A stretch of DNA of 64,000 bases, taken from positions 496,001-560,000 of the forward strand of contig CAVXVR010000003.1 in the NCBI GenBank assembly GCA_963765285.1, written 5' to 3'. Numbering within the stretch: the stretch's first letter is position 1; every line of letters starts with the position of its first letter. Under the pieces are notes generated by a model, which saw only the letters and a program-made list of their open reading frames with translations, was not told where the DNA came from and ran no database searches. Of this stretch, positions 9,119-18,411 are shown one piece after another. Source of the stretch: CAVWZH01 sp963765285. GTDB lineage: Bacteria > Acidobacteriota > Terriglobia > Terriglobales > Acidobacteriaceae. The position numbers and the translations under genes were made by a program.

Positions 9119-10910
9119 CTATGATGAAGCTTTCGACGATACGTCGTCAAACTGGGTACGATGGAGTTCCGCGTAAATTCCATTGCGCGTCATCAGTTGG
9201 TCATGCGTGCCGCTTTCCGCAACCACGCCGCCGCTGATCACGATGATCTGGTCGGCATCGCGGATCGTACTAAGCCGGTGGGCAATCGTAATCACGGTTC
9301 GCCCTTTCATCAGCCGCTCCAGGGCCTCGATGACGAACTTCTCCGATTCGCTGTCGAGGGCTGCGGTGGGTTCGTCCAGCAATAAGATTGGACTATTCCG
9401 CACCATCACCCTCGCGATTCCTATCCTCTGGCGCTGGCCTCCGGAAAGGGTCGAACCGCGCTCACCAACCATGGTGTCGTAGCCCTTTGGCATGCGCGCG
9501 ATGAACTCATCGGCGTTGGCGAGACGGGCAGCATCGACAATTTCGTCACGGGTGGCGCTGGGCCGGCCGAACGCGATGTTCTGCAGGATCGTTCCGTGGA
9601 ACAACACAGTGTCCTGCAGCACATATCCGATCTGGTCGCGCAGCGCGCTGATCTTATAGGCGCGCACATCGCGGCCGTCGATCTTGACCACCCCGTTCGT
9701 AGGGTCGTAGAAGCGCGGGATCATGCTGACCACGGTAGATTTTCCGCCGCCGGTGGGGCCAACAATACCTACCAACTGGCCGGGCTCAATATGGAAAGAA
9801 ACATCCTTGAGTACGGGAGCGTCCTCGCTGTAGCCGAAAGCGACGTGGTCGAAAACGATGTCACCCTTCAGGAATCTGGGTTCGATGGCATCGGAGCGCT
9901 CGGGCAAGATGGTGTCCGTGTCAAGAATCGCGCGCACCCGGTCGACTCCCACGGCGGCCTGGGCAATGGCGTTGGTGGTGGTGGCCAGGTCTTTCACCGG
10001 CTTGAAAAACTTGGTGAGGTAAGAGAGATAAACAGTCAGCGCTCCGACTGTCATCGCGCCCATCAGAATGAGGGCCGCTCCTCGCCACAAGACTACTGCC
10101 GTGCACAGGGCAACTGTGATGGCCACGATCGGCGAGAGCAGAGGACTTGACTCTGCGGGCCGCCAGAGCCGCGCTGACTGTGGCGTGGCTGACGTCGCTC
10201 AGCGCCTGTTGCTCCAGGTCCTGGCGGCCGAAGGCCTTGATCACCTGCATGGATTCCAGTCCTTGTTGCACCACCGCGACGATCTCGGCTTGTTCATTCC
10301 GGACCCGATGCGTGGCTTTCTTCACCGCTTTTTTGAATCGAGAAATAAAGAAAAGCAGGAATGGCGTTACGGCCAGCGCGATCAGGGTGAAATCCCAATT
10401 CAGCCAGAACATCAAGCCCAGCATCGACACGATGGTGAGCAGGTCGACCAGAATGTCGAGCGTGGACGAAGAGGCAAAGCCCTGGATGGTCTGAATGTCG
10501 GTGGTAATCGTGCTCAGCAGAGCGCCGGTCTGGTGAGTGCCATAGTAGCTGAGCGAGAGCTTCTGCAAGTGATGATAGGTCCGCATGCGCAAATCGTGCG
10601 CCACCCACTGGCCTACGCTTTCGGTGTAGTAATTATCGATATAGCTGGCCAACGCGCCCAGCACCGCAATCAAGACGAAGGCCAGTGCAGCTAGAGCGGC
10701 CACGTGCAATTTGTTGCCGTGTTCCAGGATTGGGCGGAGAATTTCGTCCAGCGCACGCGGAAGCTTGTGGTTGCCGATTACATTGTCAATGATGATTTTC
10801 AGCGGCCAGGGACTGGCCAGACTTGCCGCCGTTTCCACCAGCATGGCGAGGAGGATGATCAGCAGAGTGCCACGGTAGGGACGCATCAACTCGCGGATCA
10901 GGCGCATCAT
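9119..10910 (-). CDS. ABC exporter (MsbA/MdlB type), one frameshift as read
   Basis: A fused permease-ATPase half-transporter of about 596 residues, broken as read by one extra base near 10139-10147. The first frame (from 10910) encodes the ABC_membrane domain with about six helices up to RRVKS. The second frame resumes with LLSPIVAITVALCTAVVLW and continues to the nucleotide-binding domain. The ATPase half has Walker A (GPTGGGKST), Q-loop (YVLQDT), signature LSGGQRQR, Walker B (ILLLDEPTAALD) and H-loop (IAHRLST). Homology is continuous on both sides. A sequencing error is likely, but a real pseudogene is not excluded. The likely role is lipid, peptide or drug export by a homodimer. Confidence 0.88.
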
Positions 10911-11028
10911 GCTGGGCAGTTCCTTCTCGCAGGACCCGCAAACCGGTCCATTCTATGTCGTTAATCGCTCTTGTTTCTCCGGCGGTTGCTTTCTTGAGCG
11001 GCCCTCGTCGTGGCTCTCGGTTTTTGGT

Positions 11029-11439
11029 TCAATTCCCAGGCTCCGTGCGCGTTGCCTGCCACTCTCCCGTTCCCTGCCGGTCGTGGAAGGTTCCGGTAAT
11101 GGAGTTGCCTTCTACCCTGCCCCGGAATGTGAGCGGCTCCCGCGTCTTGGTGCGGAACACGATGTGTTGTTCATTAATTGTGCCTGCCAGGCCGCCCGAT
11201 TGGTAAGGACCCTTGAAATGGCCGGTAATCTGGTTGCCGTTTTGCTCCAGCTCGATGTACTTGGTCGCGGTTTTTCCGTCCGCGCCTTTCGAGTAGATGG
11301 TCCACTTACCCACAACATTCGCCGGTGGCTTTGGCGGGGGCGGCGCTTGAGCGGCCGCCACGCCGGCAGCCCCGATAGCTCCACCTGCCAGCCAGAAGGC
11401 GAACCACAGCGAGACAATCTTCGCGATCGACCTTTTCAT
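11029..11439 (-). CDS. Small exported beta-rich protein, unknown function
   Basis: A 136-residue protein with a signal peptide (about residues 1-31, MKRSIAKIV then a hydrophobic Ala/Gly-rich core ending VAAAQA) and a Pro-rich linker. The mature part of about 95 residues has repeated GKWTIYS, NGNQITGHFKG and GNSITGTFHDRQG strands, as in small lipocalin-like or avidin-like barrels that appear in Acidobacteria. A strong ribosome-binding site (GGAGG) lies six bases before the ATG. No function can be named. Confidence 0.75.
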   Translation of the reverse strand: MKRSIAKIVSLWFAFWLAGGAIGAAGVAAAQAPPPPKPPANVVGKWTIYSKGADGKTATKYIELEQNGNQITGHFKGPYQSGGLAGTINEQHIVFRTKTREPLTFRGRVEGNSITGTFHDRQGTGEWQATRTEPGN

Positions 11440-11676
11440 GAGATCCTCCGGGGCGTCACGCCAGCTCGTAAATCGATGATTAAATAGGGCTTACTTTTTT
11501 ATTGTTGGTGATGAAATCACGGGACTGGTGGGGAGTGTAGCCAACCGGCTCGGCAAAAATCAACAGAAACTGGAAACGATGTTTGCGCCGCTGTTAGGCA
11601 GCACCATAAGAGGATTCTTCGTTCCTTGCCCGTGCTATAAAATCCATGAACCTCAGCATCTTGGAGGCTAGCCATC

Positions 11677-12861
11677 ATGACGCAACCACTTACCCGACGA
11701 TTTGTAATGCGAAATTTGCTGGGGGCCTCTGCCACCGCGCTGGTCGCACCCTACATGCGCGGAATTTTCTTCCCACAATCGGGCCAAAGTGGAATCACCG
11801 GAAGAGAGCGCGGCGAGATGGGGAGACTCGCTGCCGGATTCAAAAGAGATTTCTCGGTGCCCGCGCTTTCTGTGGCCATCTCGCGCAACGGGCAATTTGT
11901 CTACGATGAAGCCTTTGGAATGGCGGATCGCAGCAAGCCGGAGGTTACGCAACAGTCCAGCCTGTTCCGTATCGCCAGCGTTACCAAGCCAATCACCTCC
12001 GTGACCATCTTCACTTTAATCGAGAAAGCTAAGCTGAATCTCACCGACAAAGTTTTTGGGCCTTCCGGCGTTCTGGGGACTAAATATGGAAAACCTCCCT
12101 ATAAGCAGTATGTCGCCGACGTAACCGTCGATCATCTTCTGACCCACACCTCCGGCGGCTGGCCGAACGATGACACCGATCCAATGTTCCGCTTCGACGG
12201 CTGGGACCAAGCCAAACTGATTTCCTGGACTCTGGAAAATTTGCCCCTCACCTATCCACCAGGGCAACACTGGGCCTACTCGAACTTCGGCTACTGTGTT
12301 CTGGGCCGCGTCATCGAACAGGTCACCGGCCAGCCCTACGCGGACTACGTGAAAGCCAATATCCTGGCACCCTGCGGCATTAGCGACATGGCGATCGCCC
12401 GGAACAAGGAAGGCCAGCGGTTCCCGAACGAAGTGGTCTACTTCGGGCAATACAGCGAAGATCCCTACAAGATGAACGTCACGCGTATGGACTCACACGG
12501 AGGATGGGTGGCGACCCCTTCCGATCTTGTGCTCTTCCTCGATCACCTGGGTGGTTTTCCGAACAATCCCGGCCTGCTGAAGGCGGAAACCCTGCGAATG
12601 ATGACGACGCCGGCCCCGGCCTATCCGCAATCGTCCCCCGCCAAATATGCCAGAGGCTGGATGGTCCGAAACGATGGCAAGGGAAACTGGTGGCACAGCG
12701 GCAGCTTGCCGGGAACCACGACGATCATGGTTCGTACGGCGACGGGATTGTGTTGGGCCGGGCTTACCAATACTCGCACCGAACCCCACGCAACCATGGA
12801 CGCTGCCTTGGATGAAATGCTTTGGGCCATGGCCCGTACAGTGCCTGAGTGGGGGGCTTGA
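11677..12861 (+). CDS. Tat-exported serine hydrolase (class C beta-lactamase/PBP-like)
   Basis: A 394-residue protein of the beta-lactamase/DD-peptidase/esterase superfamily (PF00144). The N-terminus has a twin-arginine-like signal (TRRFVMRNLLGASATALVAP), suggesting folded export. The nucleophile motif SVTK is at 101-104, the second motif is YSN (AYSNFGYCVLG), and HSG (WWHSGSLPG) replaces KTG near the C-terminus, as in many esterase-type members. A GGAGG ribosome-binding site lies nine bases before the ATG. It could act as an esterase, D-amino peptidase or peptidoglycan hydrolase; a true beta-lactamase role is not evident. Confidence 0.88.
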   Translation: MTQPLTRRFVMRNLLGASATALVAPYMRGIFFPQSGQSGITGRERGEMGRLAAGFKRDFSVPALSVAISRNGQFVYDEAFGMADRSKPEVTQQSSLFRIASVTKPITSVTIFTLIEKAKLNLTDKVFGPSGVLGTKYGKPPYKQYVADVTVDHLLTHTSGGWPNDDTDPMFRFDGWDQAKLISWTLENLPLTYPPGQHWAYSNFGYCVLGRVIEQVTGQPYADYVKANILAPCGISDMAIARNKEGQRFPNEVVYFGQYSEDPYKMNVTRMDSHGGWVATPSDLVLFLDHLGGFPNNPGLLKAETLRMMTTPAPAYPQSSPAKYARGWMVRNDGKGNWWHSGSLPGTTTIMVRTATGLCWAGLTNTRTEPHATMDAALDEMLWAMARTVPEWGA

Positions 12862-12898
12862 GGTTGCCGCTGCTCCTCCTGCCGAATCGCCCGAGTCC

Positions 12899-13867
12899 TC
12901 AAAGGCGGATCCATCCACCGCGAATCAGCGCTAAAGAACCCAGCGCGACGATGAACCACAACAGCAGCCCTTGCAACAGCGGGCGAATGCCAACTTGCCT
13001 CAACGTTTCACGCGAAAGGCTAGTTCCTATCAGGTATAGGGTCACGACCAGGCCCGTTATTCCCAACTGATGAGCCAGGGAATAGGCGCTATGGAAAGCT
13101 GGCACAAATGTGTTGGCAAAAGCGGCAAAACAGAAGAAAAGGATGAACCAGGGCCACTGAATCGCCGTCCCGCTGCGTTTCACAATCGCCGTGACGGCTG
13201 AGAGTGGAACAATCCATAGCGCGCGGCCTAGTTTGACGGCGGTCCCCACCGCCAGCGCGACAGGCCCATACCTTGCAGTCGCGCCGACCACAGAGCTGGT
13301 ATCGTGTATCGCCAAAGCAGCCCACAAACCAAACTGCTCTTGGCTTAAGTGCAGCCTCCCACCGAGAACTGGAAACAACAGCAACGCTACGGAATTCAAG
13401 ATGAAGACGGTTCCGAGTGAAACCGCCATTTCATCCTCACTCGCGTTGATAATCGGTGCGACAGCGGCGATCGCGCTGCCGCCACAGATCGCGGTACCGG
13501 TGCTGATCAGGAATGAGGGCGTGCGCTCCACTCGGAATAATCGGCCGATCATAAGTCCCAGCACCATCGTGGTCGCTATGGTCACAGCGGTGTAAAGAAA
13601 TCCAGACCGTCCCACTCGCAAGACCTCGCCCAGGTCCATGCCGAAGCCCAATCCCACAACCGAGGCCTGCAGGAGCCATCGCGATACCGCTCGGGCATTA
13701 GCCCCGTGTGGGTTTACAAACGCGAGCCCGTAAGCCAGGCCAGCGGCGAGCGCAATCGGCGCGGAGACAAGACCGGAAGCTGCGACAATCAATCCGCCAA
13801 AGAAAGCGACCTGGTTCACAATCGAGGCTGACCAATGTGTTTCGGCGTCATTCTCCATCACCGTCAT
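12899..13867 (-). CDS. YeiH/UPF0324 family putative sulfate/sulfonate exporter
   Basis: A 322-residue integral membrane protein with about ten predicted helices. The family signature GTAICGGSAIAAVAPII is followed by SEDEMAVSLGTVFILN. The start at 13867 (MTVMENDAETHW) is chosen because it falls 14 bases after the stop of the upstream gene; a reading frame extends upstream but only overlaps that gene. Members of PF03601 are poorly characterised, and roles in taurine/sulfonate-derived sulfate export have been proposed. The tight spacing with the FMN 2-hydroxyacid oxidase gene suggests an operon in which the transporter handles a substrate or product. Confidence 0.85.
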   Translation of the reverse strand: MTVMENDAETHWSASIVNQVAFFGGLIVAASGLVSAPIALAAGLAYGLAFVNPHGANARAVSRWLLQASVVGLGFGMDLGEVLRVGRSGFLYTAVTIATTMVLGLMIGRLFRVERTPSFLISTGTAICGGSAIAAVAPIINASEDEMAVSLGTVFILNSVALLLFPVLGGRLHLSQEQFGLWAALAIHDTSSVVGATARYGPVALAVGTAVKLGRALWIVPLSAVTAIVKRSGTAIQWPWFILFFCFAAFANTFVPAFHSAYSLAHQLGITGLVVTLYLIGTSLSRETLRQVGIRPLLQGLLLWFIVALGSLALIRGGWIRL

Positions 13868-13881
13868 TCGAATTGATACTG

Positions 13882-15066
13882 CTAGTCCCAGCACTTTGGG
13901 ACGTTGACGTACGACCGATCCAAGCTTGCAACCGACGGACAACCCAGCAACCGGAGAGTACGCTCCACATCCACCTTCAGGATTTCCAGTGCGCGGTGGA
14001 CGCCGGCTTCTCCCGCGGCCGCGAGGCCGTAAGCATAAGCCCTGCCGCAAAGCACGGCTCGAGCACCCAGGCAAATCGCTTTGACGATGTCGCCGCCACT
14101 GCGGATACCCCCGTCCATCCACACCTCGATCTGGCCGTGGACGGCCGCCACCACTTCGGGCAAGGCGCGCAAAGAGGGCGGAACGCAGTCGAGCTGACGG
14201 CCACCGTGATTCGAAACGGAGATGGCTGCCGCCCCTTCATCGATGGCGTGGCATGCGTCATCCCCGGTGAGAACCCCTTTCACTACAATGGGGCCGCGCC
14301 ACAGCTCTCGAATCCACCGCAGATCATTCCAGGTCACTACGGACTCCGACAACGCGGCCGCGACGTTGACCAGCGGCATAGGTCCTTTGCCGGGAACAAC
14401 AATGTTAGGCAGGGGCCGCAGACCCCCGTCCAGCAGGAAACCGGCAAGCCACGCCGGGCGCGCGAGCACCTGCGGCAGAAACGGAATCTTCTCGAAGAGG
14501 GTGCCGCTCATAAGCTCTTTCATGCCGTTCCGGTAGTCGCGCTCGCGGATTCCAGAGACCGGGGTATCGATGGTCACCACCAGTGCTGAGAAACCTGCCA
14601 GGCGCGCACGTTCCAGAGCCGCTTCGGCTGTGGCGCGGCCTCCCATCAGATAGAGCTGATAGAACACGGGCGCAGTTGAGGCAGCCTTCACGTCCTCCAA
14701 ACGGTGGCCGGAAATCGTTGACAGGATGTAAGCGGTGCCAGCCTGGCCAGCCGCACGTGCCGCAGCAACTTCGCCTTCGGGATGCATCAGCCGGCTGTAA
14801 CCGACGGGCGCGAGCATGAACGGTAGAGCAAGGTCAAACCCCAGGACGCGTGTGACCAAACTGCATTCAGGGGTCACGACTGCATGGCGCGGCCTGAAAG
14901 TTACGTCCTCAAAGACGCGGCAGTTCTCCCGCAGCGTGATCTCGCGTTCGGCACCACCATCGATATAGTCGAACACCGCTTGGGGTACCCGTTGCCGGGC
15001 GAGGGGACGAAGATCTCGAATAGCAACGACCCGCGGAGACGCTACGGAGCGCGCGGCTTTTAGCAT
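13882..15066 (-). CDS. FMN-dependent alpha-hydroxyacid dehydrogenase/oxidase
   Basis: A 394-residue TIM-barrel flavoenzyme of the glycolate oxidase/L-lactate dehydrogenase family (PF01070). Visible landmarks are the N-terminal DYIDGGAEREITLREN, the substrate-binding and flavin segments (FMLAPVGYSRLMHPEGE, VTIDTPVSGIRERDYRNG), the catalytic lysine region (PIVVKGVL), the catalytic histidine in SNHGGRQLD and the phosphate loop MDGGIRSGGDIVKA. It oxidises an L-2-hydroxyacid to the 2-oxoacid using FMN; the electron acceptor (quinone or oxygen) and substrate are undetermined. It is the last intact gene before the left edge of the genomic island. Confidence 0.92.
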   Translation of the reverse strand: MLKAARSVASPRVVAIRDLRPLARQRVPQAVFDYIDGGAEREITLRENCRVFEDVTFRPRHAVVTPECSLVTRVLGFDLALPFMLAPVGYSRLMHPEGEVAAARAAGQAGTAYILSTISGHRLEDVKAASTAPVFYQLYLMGGRATAEAALERARLAGFSALVVTIDTPVSGIRERDYRNGMKELMSGTLFEKIPFLPQVLARPAWLAGFLLDGGLRPLPNIVVPGKGPMPLVNVAAALSESVVTWNDLRWIRELWRGPIVVKGVLTGDDACHAIDEGAAAISVSNHGGRQLDCVPPSLRALPEVVAAVHGQIEVWMDGGIRSGGDIVKAICLGARAVLCGRAYAYGLAAAGEAGVHRALEILKVDVERTLRLLGCPSVASLDRSYVNVPKCWD

Positions 15067-15173
15067 TGATGGTCCCGAAAGGTGAGAAGTTCCTGGAAAC
15101 CATTCGATATTATCACCGGCAGAATTGGATTGGGGGAGGATGCGATGCTATCGCCGCAAAGCTCCACAGGAAG

Positions 15174-15226
15174 TGGTGAGCGCGGAAGGAATCGAACCTA
15201 CAACCTACAACCTACTGATTAAGAGT
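15174..15226 (-). repeat. Displaced tRNA-Lys 3' end: left attachment site of the island
   Basis: This 53-base stretch matches bases 28529-28574 of the intact tRNA-Lys gene from the CCA end through the TpsiC arm, variable loop and into the anticodon stem. It has one substitution (A for T at the thirteenth base) and one additional copy of the heptamer AACCTAC. After the shared GATTAAGAGT the sequence diverges, so this is not a functional tRNA. Direct orientation, the tRNA 3' end and an integrase remnant beside the intact gene identify it as the far attachment site left by integration. The rest of the 370-base gap from 15067 to 15436 holds no recognisable gene. Confidence 0.85.
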
Positions 15227-15359
15227 TGTCGCACCTCGGCAGGTTCAGCAGCGACGATCACCATGTGGAATCAATCACTTGCCCACAACCTAGCCCGCAC
15301 GGAAGCACTTTGTCGAAGTAGCGAATAAGCCCGTATTGGCGCATACCGGCTCGAAGCGT

Positions 15360-15382
15360 ACGGCACATTCTGCGGCACACCT
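15360..15382 (+). repeat. Second short direct repeat, left copy
   Basis: These 23 bases match 28464-28486 at 20 of 23 positions, with a shared ACGGCACA head and a shared CGGCACACCT tail. The right copy lies directly after the stop codon of the integrase remnant. The left copy may therefore be the trace of an integrase 3' end from a related or tandem element, but no integrase coding is visible around it. Confidence 0.5.
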
Positions 15383-15436
15383 CGTCAGAAAGCTCGCCGC
15401 TGTGAGTTCATCCGCTTTTTGCTTCAACGGAGATCC

Positions 15437-16522
15437 TTACTGTGCCGTGGGCGAGCAAACCGGCTCGATTGCGATCGCTTGCGGGTTGGCGAAATAACGA
15501 CGTTGAAAGTAGAAAGCCACGTTCACGAGTGCGATCATCACGGGCACTTCAACCAGGGGCCCAATGACGGCCGCGAATGCCGCTCCTGAGTTGATGCCAA
15601 ACACCGAGACTGCCACCGCTATGGCCAGTTCAAAATTGTTGGAGGCGGCCGTAAATGCCAAGGTCGTGGTCTTGGAATAGTCCGCGCCTACTTTCTTGCC
15701 CATATAGAAGGACACTAAAAACATCAACACGAAGTAAATCAATAGCGGCACAGCGATGCGCAGGACGTCCAAGGGCAGGCGGACAATGTAGCCACCTTTA
15801 AGGGAAAACATCACCACAATTGTGAACAACAGCGCAATCAACGTCAGCGGGCTTACGCGGGGGATGAAGTTCGTGTTGTACCAATCGTTGCCTTTGGCAC
15901 GAACCAGCGCAGTGCGAGTTAAGAATCCCGCCAGAAAAGGAATTCCCAGATAAATAAAGACACTCTTCGCAATTTCTGCGATAGACACATTGACAACGGC
16001 ACTGCGAAGCCCGAGCTTGGCGGGAAGGACGGTAATAAAAACCCAAGCGTAGAGGGAGTAGAAAAACACCTGAAAGAGAGAATTGAAGGCGACTAGACCA
16101 GCCGCATATTCCGTATCACCTTTGGCCAGTTCGTTCCAGACGATGACCATGGCGATGCAGCGTGCAAGACCGATCATGATCAGGCCAGCCATGTATTCCG
16201 GATACCCACGCAGGAACACAATGGCCAAAACAAACATCAAAATCGGCCCGACAACCCAGTTCTGCACCAGTGAAAGCCCTAGCACACGCTTGTTGCGAAA
16301 GACCTCATGGAGTTCCTCATATCGCACCTTCGTGAACGGTGGGTACATCATCAGAATCAGTCCGGCCGCAATTGGAATGGAAGTCGTACCAACGTTGAAG
16401 CGATTCAGAAAAGGTACAACTCCGGGCACAAGCCAACCCAATACAACGCCGCCAAACATGGCGGCGAAGATCCAGGCGGTCAGATAGCGGTCGAGAAAAC
16501 TGAGGCGACTAGTTGCCTTCAT
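15437..16522 (-). CDS. acr3: Arsenite efflux permease Acr3
   Basis: A 361-residue inner-membrane carrier of the Acr3 branch of arsenite exporters, which expels As(OH)3 using the membrane potential. Ten hydrophobic segments are visible. The invariant cysteine of the family is C122 in GLARCIAMVIVWNELAKGD, and the later TTTLAFTAASNNFELAIAVA motif is also characteristic. It is the last gene of the minus-strand set arsR-arsM-arsC-acr3, 59 bases after arsC, and so is probably co-transcribed and derepressed by As(III). Confidence 0.96.
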   Translation of the reverse strand: MKATSRLSFLDRYLTAWIFAAMFGGVVLGWLVPGVVPFLNRFNVGTTSIPIAAGLILMMYPPFTKVRYEELHEVFRNKRVLGLSLVQNWVVGPILMFVLAIVFLRGYPEYMAGLIMIGLARCIAMVIVWNELAKGDTEYAAGLVAFNSLFQVFFYSLYAWVFITVLPAKLGLRSAVVNVSIAEIAKSVFIYLGIPFLAGFLTRTALVRAKGNDWYNTNFIPRVSPLTLIALLFTIVVMFSLKGGYIVRLPLDVLRIAVPLLIYFVLMFLVSFYMGKKVGADYSKTTTLAFTAASNNFELAIAVAVSVFGINSGAAFAAVIGPLVEVPVMIALVNVAFYFQRRYFANPQAIAIEPVCSPTAQ

Positions 16523-16581
16523 GATTGAGTCCTATTGCACGATGTGCCGCTCAGACAGCACCCTTCGGTCGAGACATCCTG

Positions 16582-17094
16582 CTACTCGTGGGTGACAGGT
16601 GTCATTGTGTGACCAATGTTGTCGAGCTCTTTTTTGAGCGCCATGCTGTCGAGAGTCTTCAGCGGGAGACAGAGGAATAGACTGATTCTGCGATCCAGGA
16701 TAAAAAACGTCTCGCGAAACGCCCGTTCCACCTCAGCCGTGCTTCCCTGAACTGCCGCTGGATCGGGAACGCCCCAATGGGCAGTCATCGGTTGTCCGGG
16801 CCATACCGGGCAGACCTCTTTCGCCGCGTTGTCGCAAACGGTAAAGACGAAGTCAAGCTTGGGAGAGCCGGGCAAAGAAAATTCGTCCCACGCTTTGCTG
16901 CGCAGACCGCTCGTCGAAATGTGCGCCGTTTCAAGTTGCTTCAAGGCTTCGGGGCGCACCTTTCCTGACGGATGGCTTCCGGCGCTGTAGCCGGTGAAAT
17001 TGGGCCGGCCTTTAAAGTTCAGAATGGCCTCCGCCATGATGGAGCGTGCGGAATTGCCCGTGCACAGGAATAGAACGTTGTACTGTCCTTGCAT
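16582..17094 (-). CDS. arsC: Thioredoxin-linked arsenate reductase ArsC
   Basis: A 170-residue enzyme with a low-molecular-weight phosphatase fold that reduces As(V) to As(III) for Acr3 or ArsM. The P-loop CTGNSARS holds the nucleophile C11 and R17. The two further redox cysteines of the thioredoxin-coupled class are C87 and C95 (TVCDNAAKEVCP). The C-terminus is about 30 residues longer than the Staphylococcus/Bacillus enzymes and ends in a Leu/Lys-rich helix typical of the proteobacterial-type relatives. It starts 12 bases after arsM. Confidence 0.95.
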   Translation of the reverse strand: MQGQYNVLFLCTGNSARSIMAEAILNFKGRPNFTGYSAGSHPSGKVRPEALKQLETAHISTSGLRSKAWDEFSLPGSPKLDFVFTVCDNAAKEVCPVWPGQPMTAHWGVPDPAAVQGSTAEVERAFRETFFILDRRISLFLCLPLKTLDSMALKKELDNIGHTMTPVTHE

Positions 17095-17106
17095 ACGTGC
17101 TTTCTC

Positions 17107-17967
17107 CTAGTTACAGCAGGTTGGTCCGCAACATGTCTTCGCACCTGCTCCTGCCGGTTTGACAGCCCGAACAAAAGCGCTCAAGAACTTGCCATCTATC
17201 TGAGGTGCAATGGCGTCGGCATCGACGCCAGCAGCCGCTAGAAAGTCGCGCGCATCTTCTGCGCGATAGACGCGCGTCGGCTCGATCTCAATTTGCTCAA
17301 AACCTGCCGCGGAGAGCTTGCTACGATATTCGTCATCTCCAAGTGCACCAGCCACGCAGCCGACCCACAGAAGCACACTTTGACGGATTTCCGGTGTGAT
17401 TTCGCCTCGGGTCACAACATCGGAAACCGCAAACCGGCCTCCCGGCTTCAGCACGCGAAAAGCTTCCCTCAAGACACGATCTTTGTCGGCGGACAGGTTG
17501 ATCACACAATTCGAGATAATCACATCGACCGAATTGTTCGGCAAAGGAATATGCTCGATCTCGCCCTTCAGAAACTCGACATTCTCGGCGTCGGCCTTTC
17601 GCTTGTTCTCGTTGGCAAGCGCGAGCATCTCGTCTGTCATGTCGAGACCGTATGCTTTGCCGGTGGGCCCAACCCGCTTCGCCGAAAGCAGGACATCCAC
17701 ACCGCCGCCAGAGCCAAGATCGAGGACTACTTCTCCAGGATTTAACTTCGCCAAGGCAGTCGGATTCCCGCACCCTAGCGAGGCGAGCATAGCCTCCTCA
17801 GGGACTTGGCCCGCCTGTGAGGAGTCATACAGATTGGACGTGATTGGGTCGCAGCCCAAGCCGCTTGCTGCTGTTGCTCCGCAGCAACTACTTCCGCCTG
17901 ACTTTACGCGCAACGCTGCCTGGCCATACTTTTCTTTAACTACTTCCTTGATGTCCGTGGTGCTCAT
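17107..17967 (-). CDS. arsM: Arsenite S-adenosylmethionine methyltransferase ArsM
   Basis: A 286-residue methyltransferase that converts As(III) to mono-, di- and trimethylated arsenicals. The SAM-binding motif I is VLDLGSGGGVDVLL. The three cysteines that bind arsenite in ArsM are C66 (SLGCGNP), C154 (SNCVINL) and C204 (WVGCVAGAL). Two Cys-rich tails are added: SGGSSCCG near the N-terminus and the C-terminal CCGPTCCN, which may hold As(III) or help redox turnover. It sits between arsR (11 bases) and arsC (12 bases). Confidence 0.95.
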   Translation of the reverse strand: MSTTDIKEVVKEKYGQAALRVKSGGSSCCGATAASGLGCDPITSNLYDSSQAGQVPEEAMLASLGCGNPTALAKLNPGEVVLDLGSGGGVDVLLSAKRVGPTGKAYGLDMTDEMLALANENKRKADAENVEFLKGEIEHIPLPNNSVDVIISNCVINLSADKDRVLREAFRVLKPGGRFAVSDVVTRGEITPEIRQSVLLWVGCVAGALGDDEYRSKLSAAGFEQIEIEPTRVYRAEDARDFLAAAGVDADAIAPQIDGKFLSAFVRAVKPAGAGAKTCCGPTCCN

Positions 17968-17978
17968 GATGGCTTCTC

Positions 17979-18335
17979 CTATTTACACAGTTGGACGATA
18001 TCTTGGGGTTTTAGCGCCTTATTTCGAGTGCAGCATTCGGCGTAGAGGAACTGCAACAGTTCCTGGAGCGCATCCGTATTGGCCGTGTATCGCAGAAACG
18101 TGCTCTCGCGGCGGACATTCACAAGCTCTTCGTTCCTCAATTTGTCTAGATGGTGCGAAAGGGTGGAATTCGGGATGTCCAGCTCTGACTGAATATCGCC
18201 AACGACCAAGCCATCCGGATGTGCAGATAGCAGCAACTGCATGATTCGAAGGCGCGGTTCGGTGCCCATGGCAGAAAGCATGTCGGCGTACTTTGCTACC
18301 TGCTCCGTGCTTTTCTTGCTGAGTGCTGGTGGCAT
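17979..18335 (-). CDS. arsR: ArsR-family As(III)-responsive repressor
   Basis: A 118-residue winged-helix repressor. The recognition helix region is IPNSTLSHHLDKLRNE. The alpha-3 Cys-x-Cys pair of plasmid R773-type ArsR is absent (VVGDIQSEL). Instead a vicinal pair C101-C102 and a C-terminal C117 sit at the end of the chain, like the C-terminal sensor described for Acidithiobacillus-type ArsR. The gene heads the arsR-arsM-arsC-acr3 operon, and a perfect inverted repeat overlaps its start codon. Confidence 0.93.
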   Translation of the reverse strand: MPPALSKKSTEQVAKYADMLSAMGTEPRLRIMQLLLSAHPDGLVVGDIQSELDIPNSTLSHHLDKLRNEELVNVRRESTFLRYTANTDALQELLQFLYAECCTRNKALKPQDIVQLCK

Positions 18336-18357
18336 ATTTCGATACTTGCAGAAATAT
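18334..18357. promoter_or_regulatory. Candidate ArsR operator
   Basis: A perfect inverted repeat with 7-base arms (ATATTTC and GAAATAT) around a 10-base spacer. It overlaps the first two bases of the arsR start codon on its own strand. Location and symmetry fit autorepression of the ars operon; binding is inferred. Confidence 0.55.
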
Positions 18358-18411
18358 AAAGTCTTGTCAACCAGAATTTCGCATGAAGCTCGCTAAACTC
18401 GGCTGAAGCTG

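Noticed and set aside
15174..15226. Possible second tRNA-Lys gene
   Set aside because: Only the 3' half is present, with a 7-base insertion; the D-arm and 5' acceptor strand are missing.
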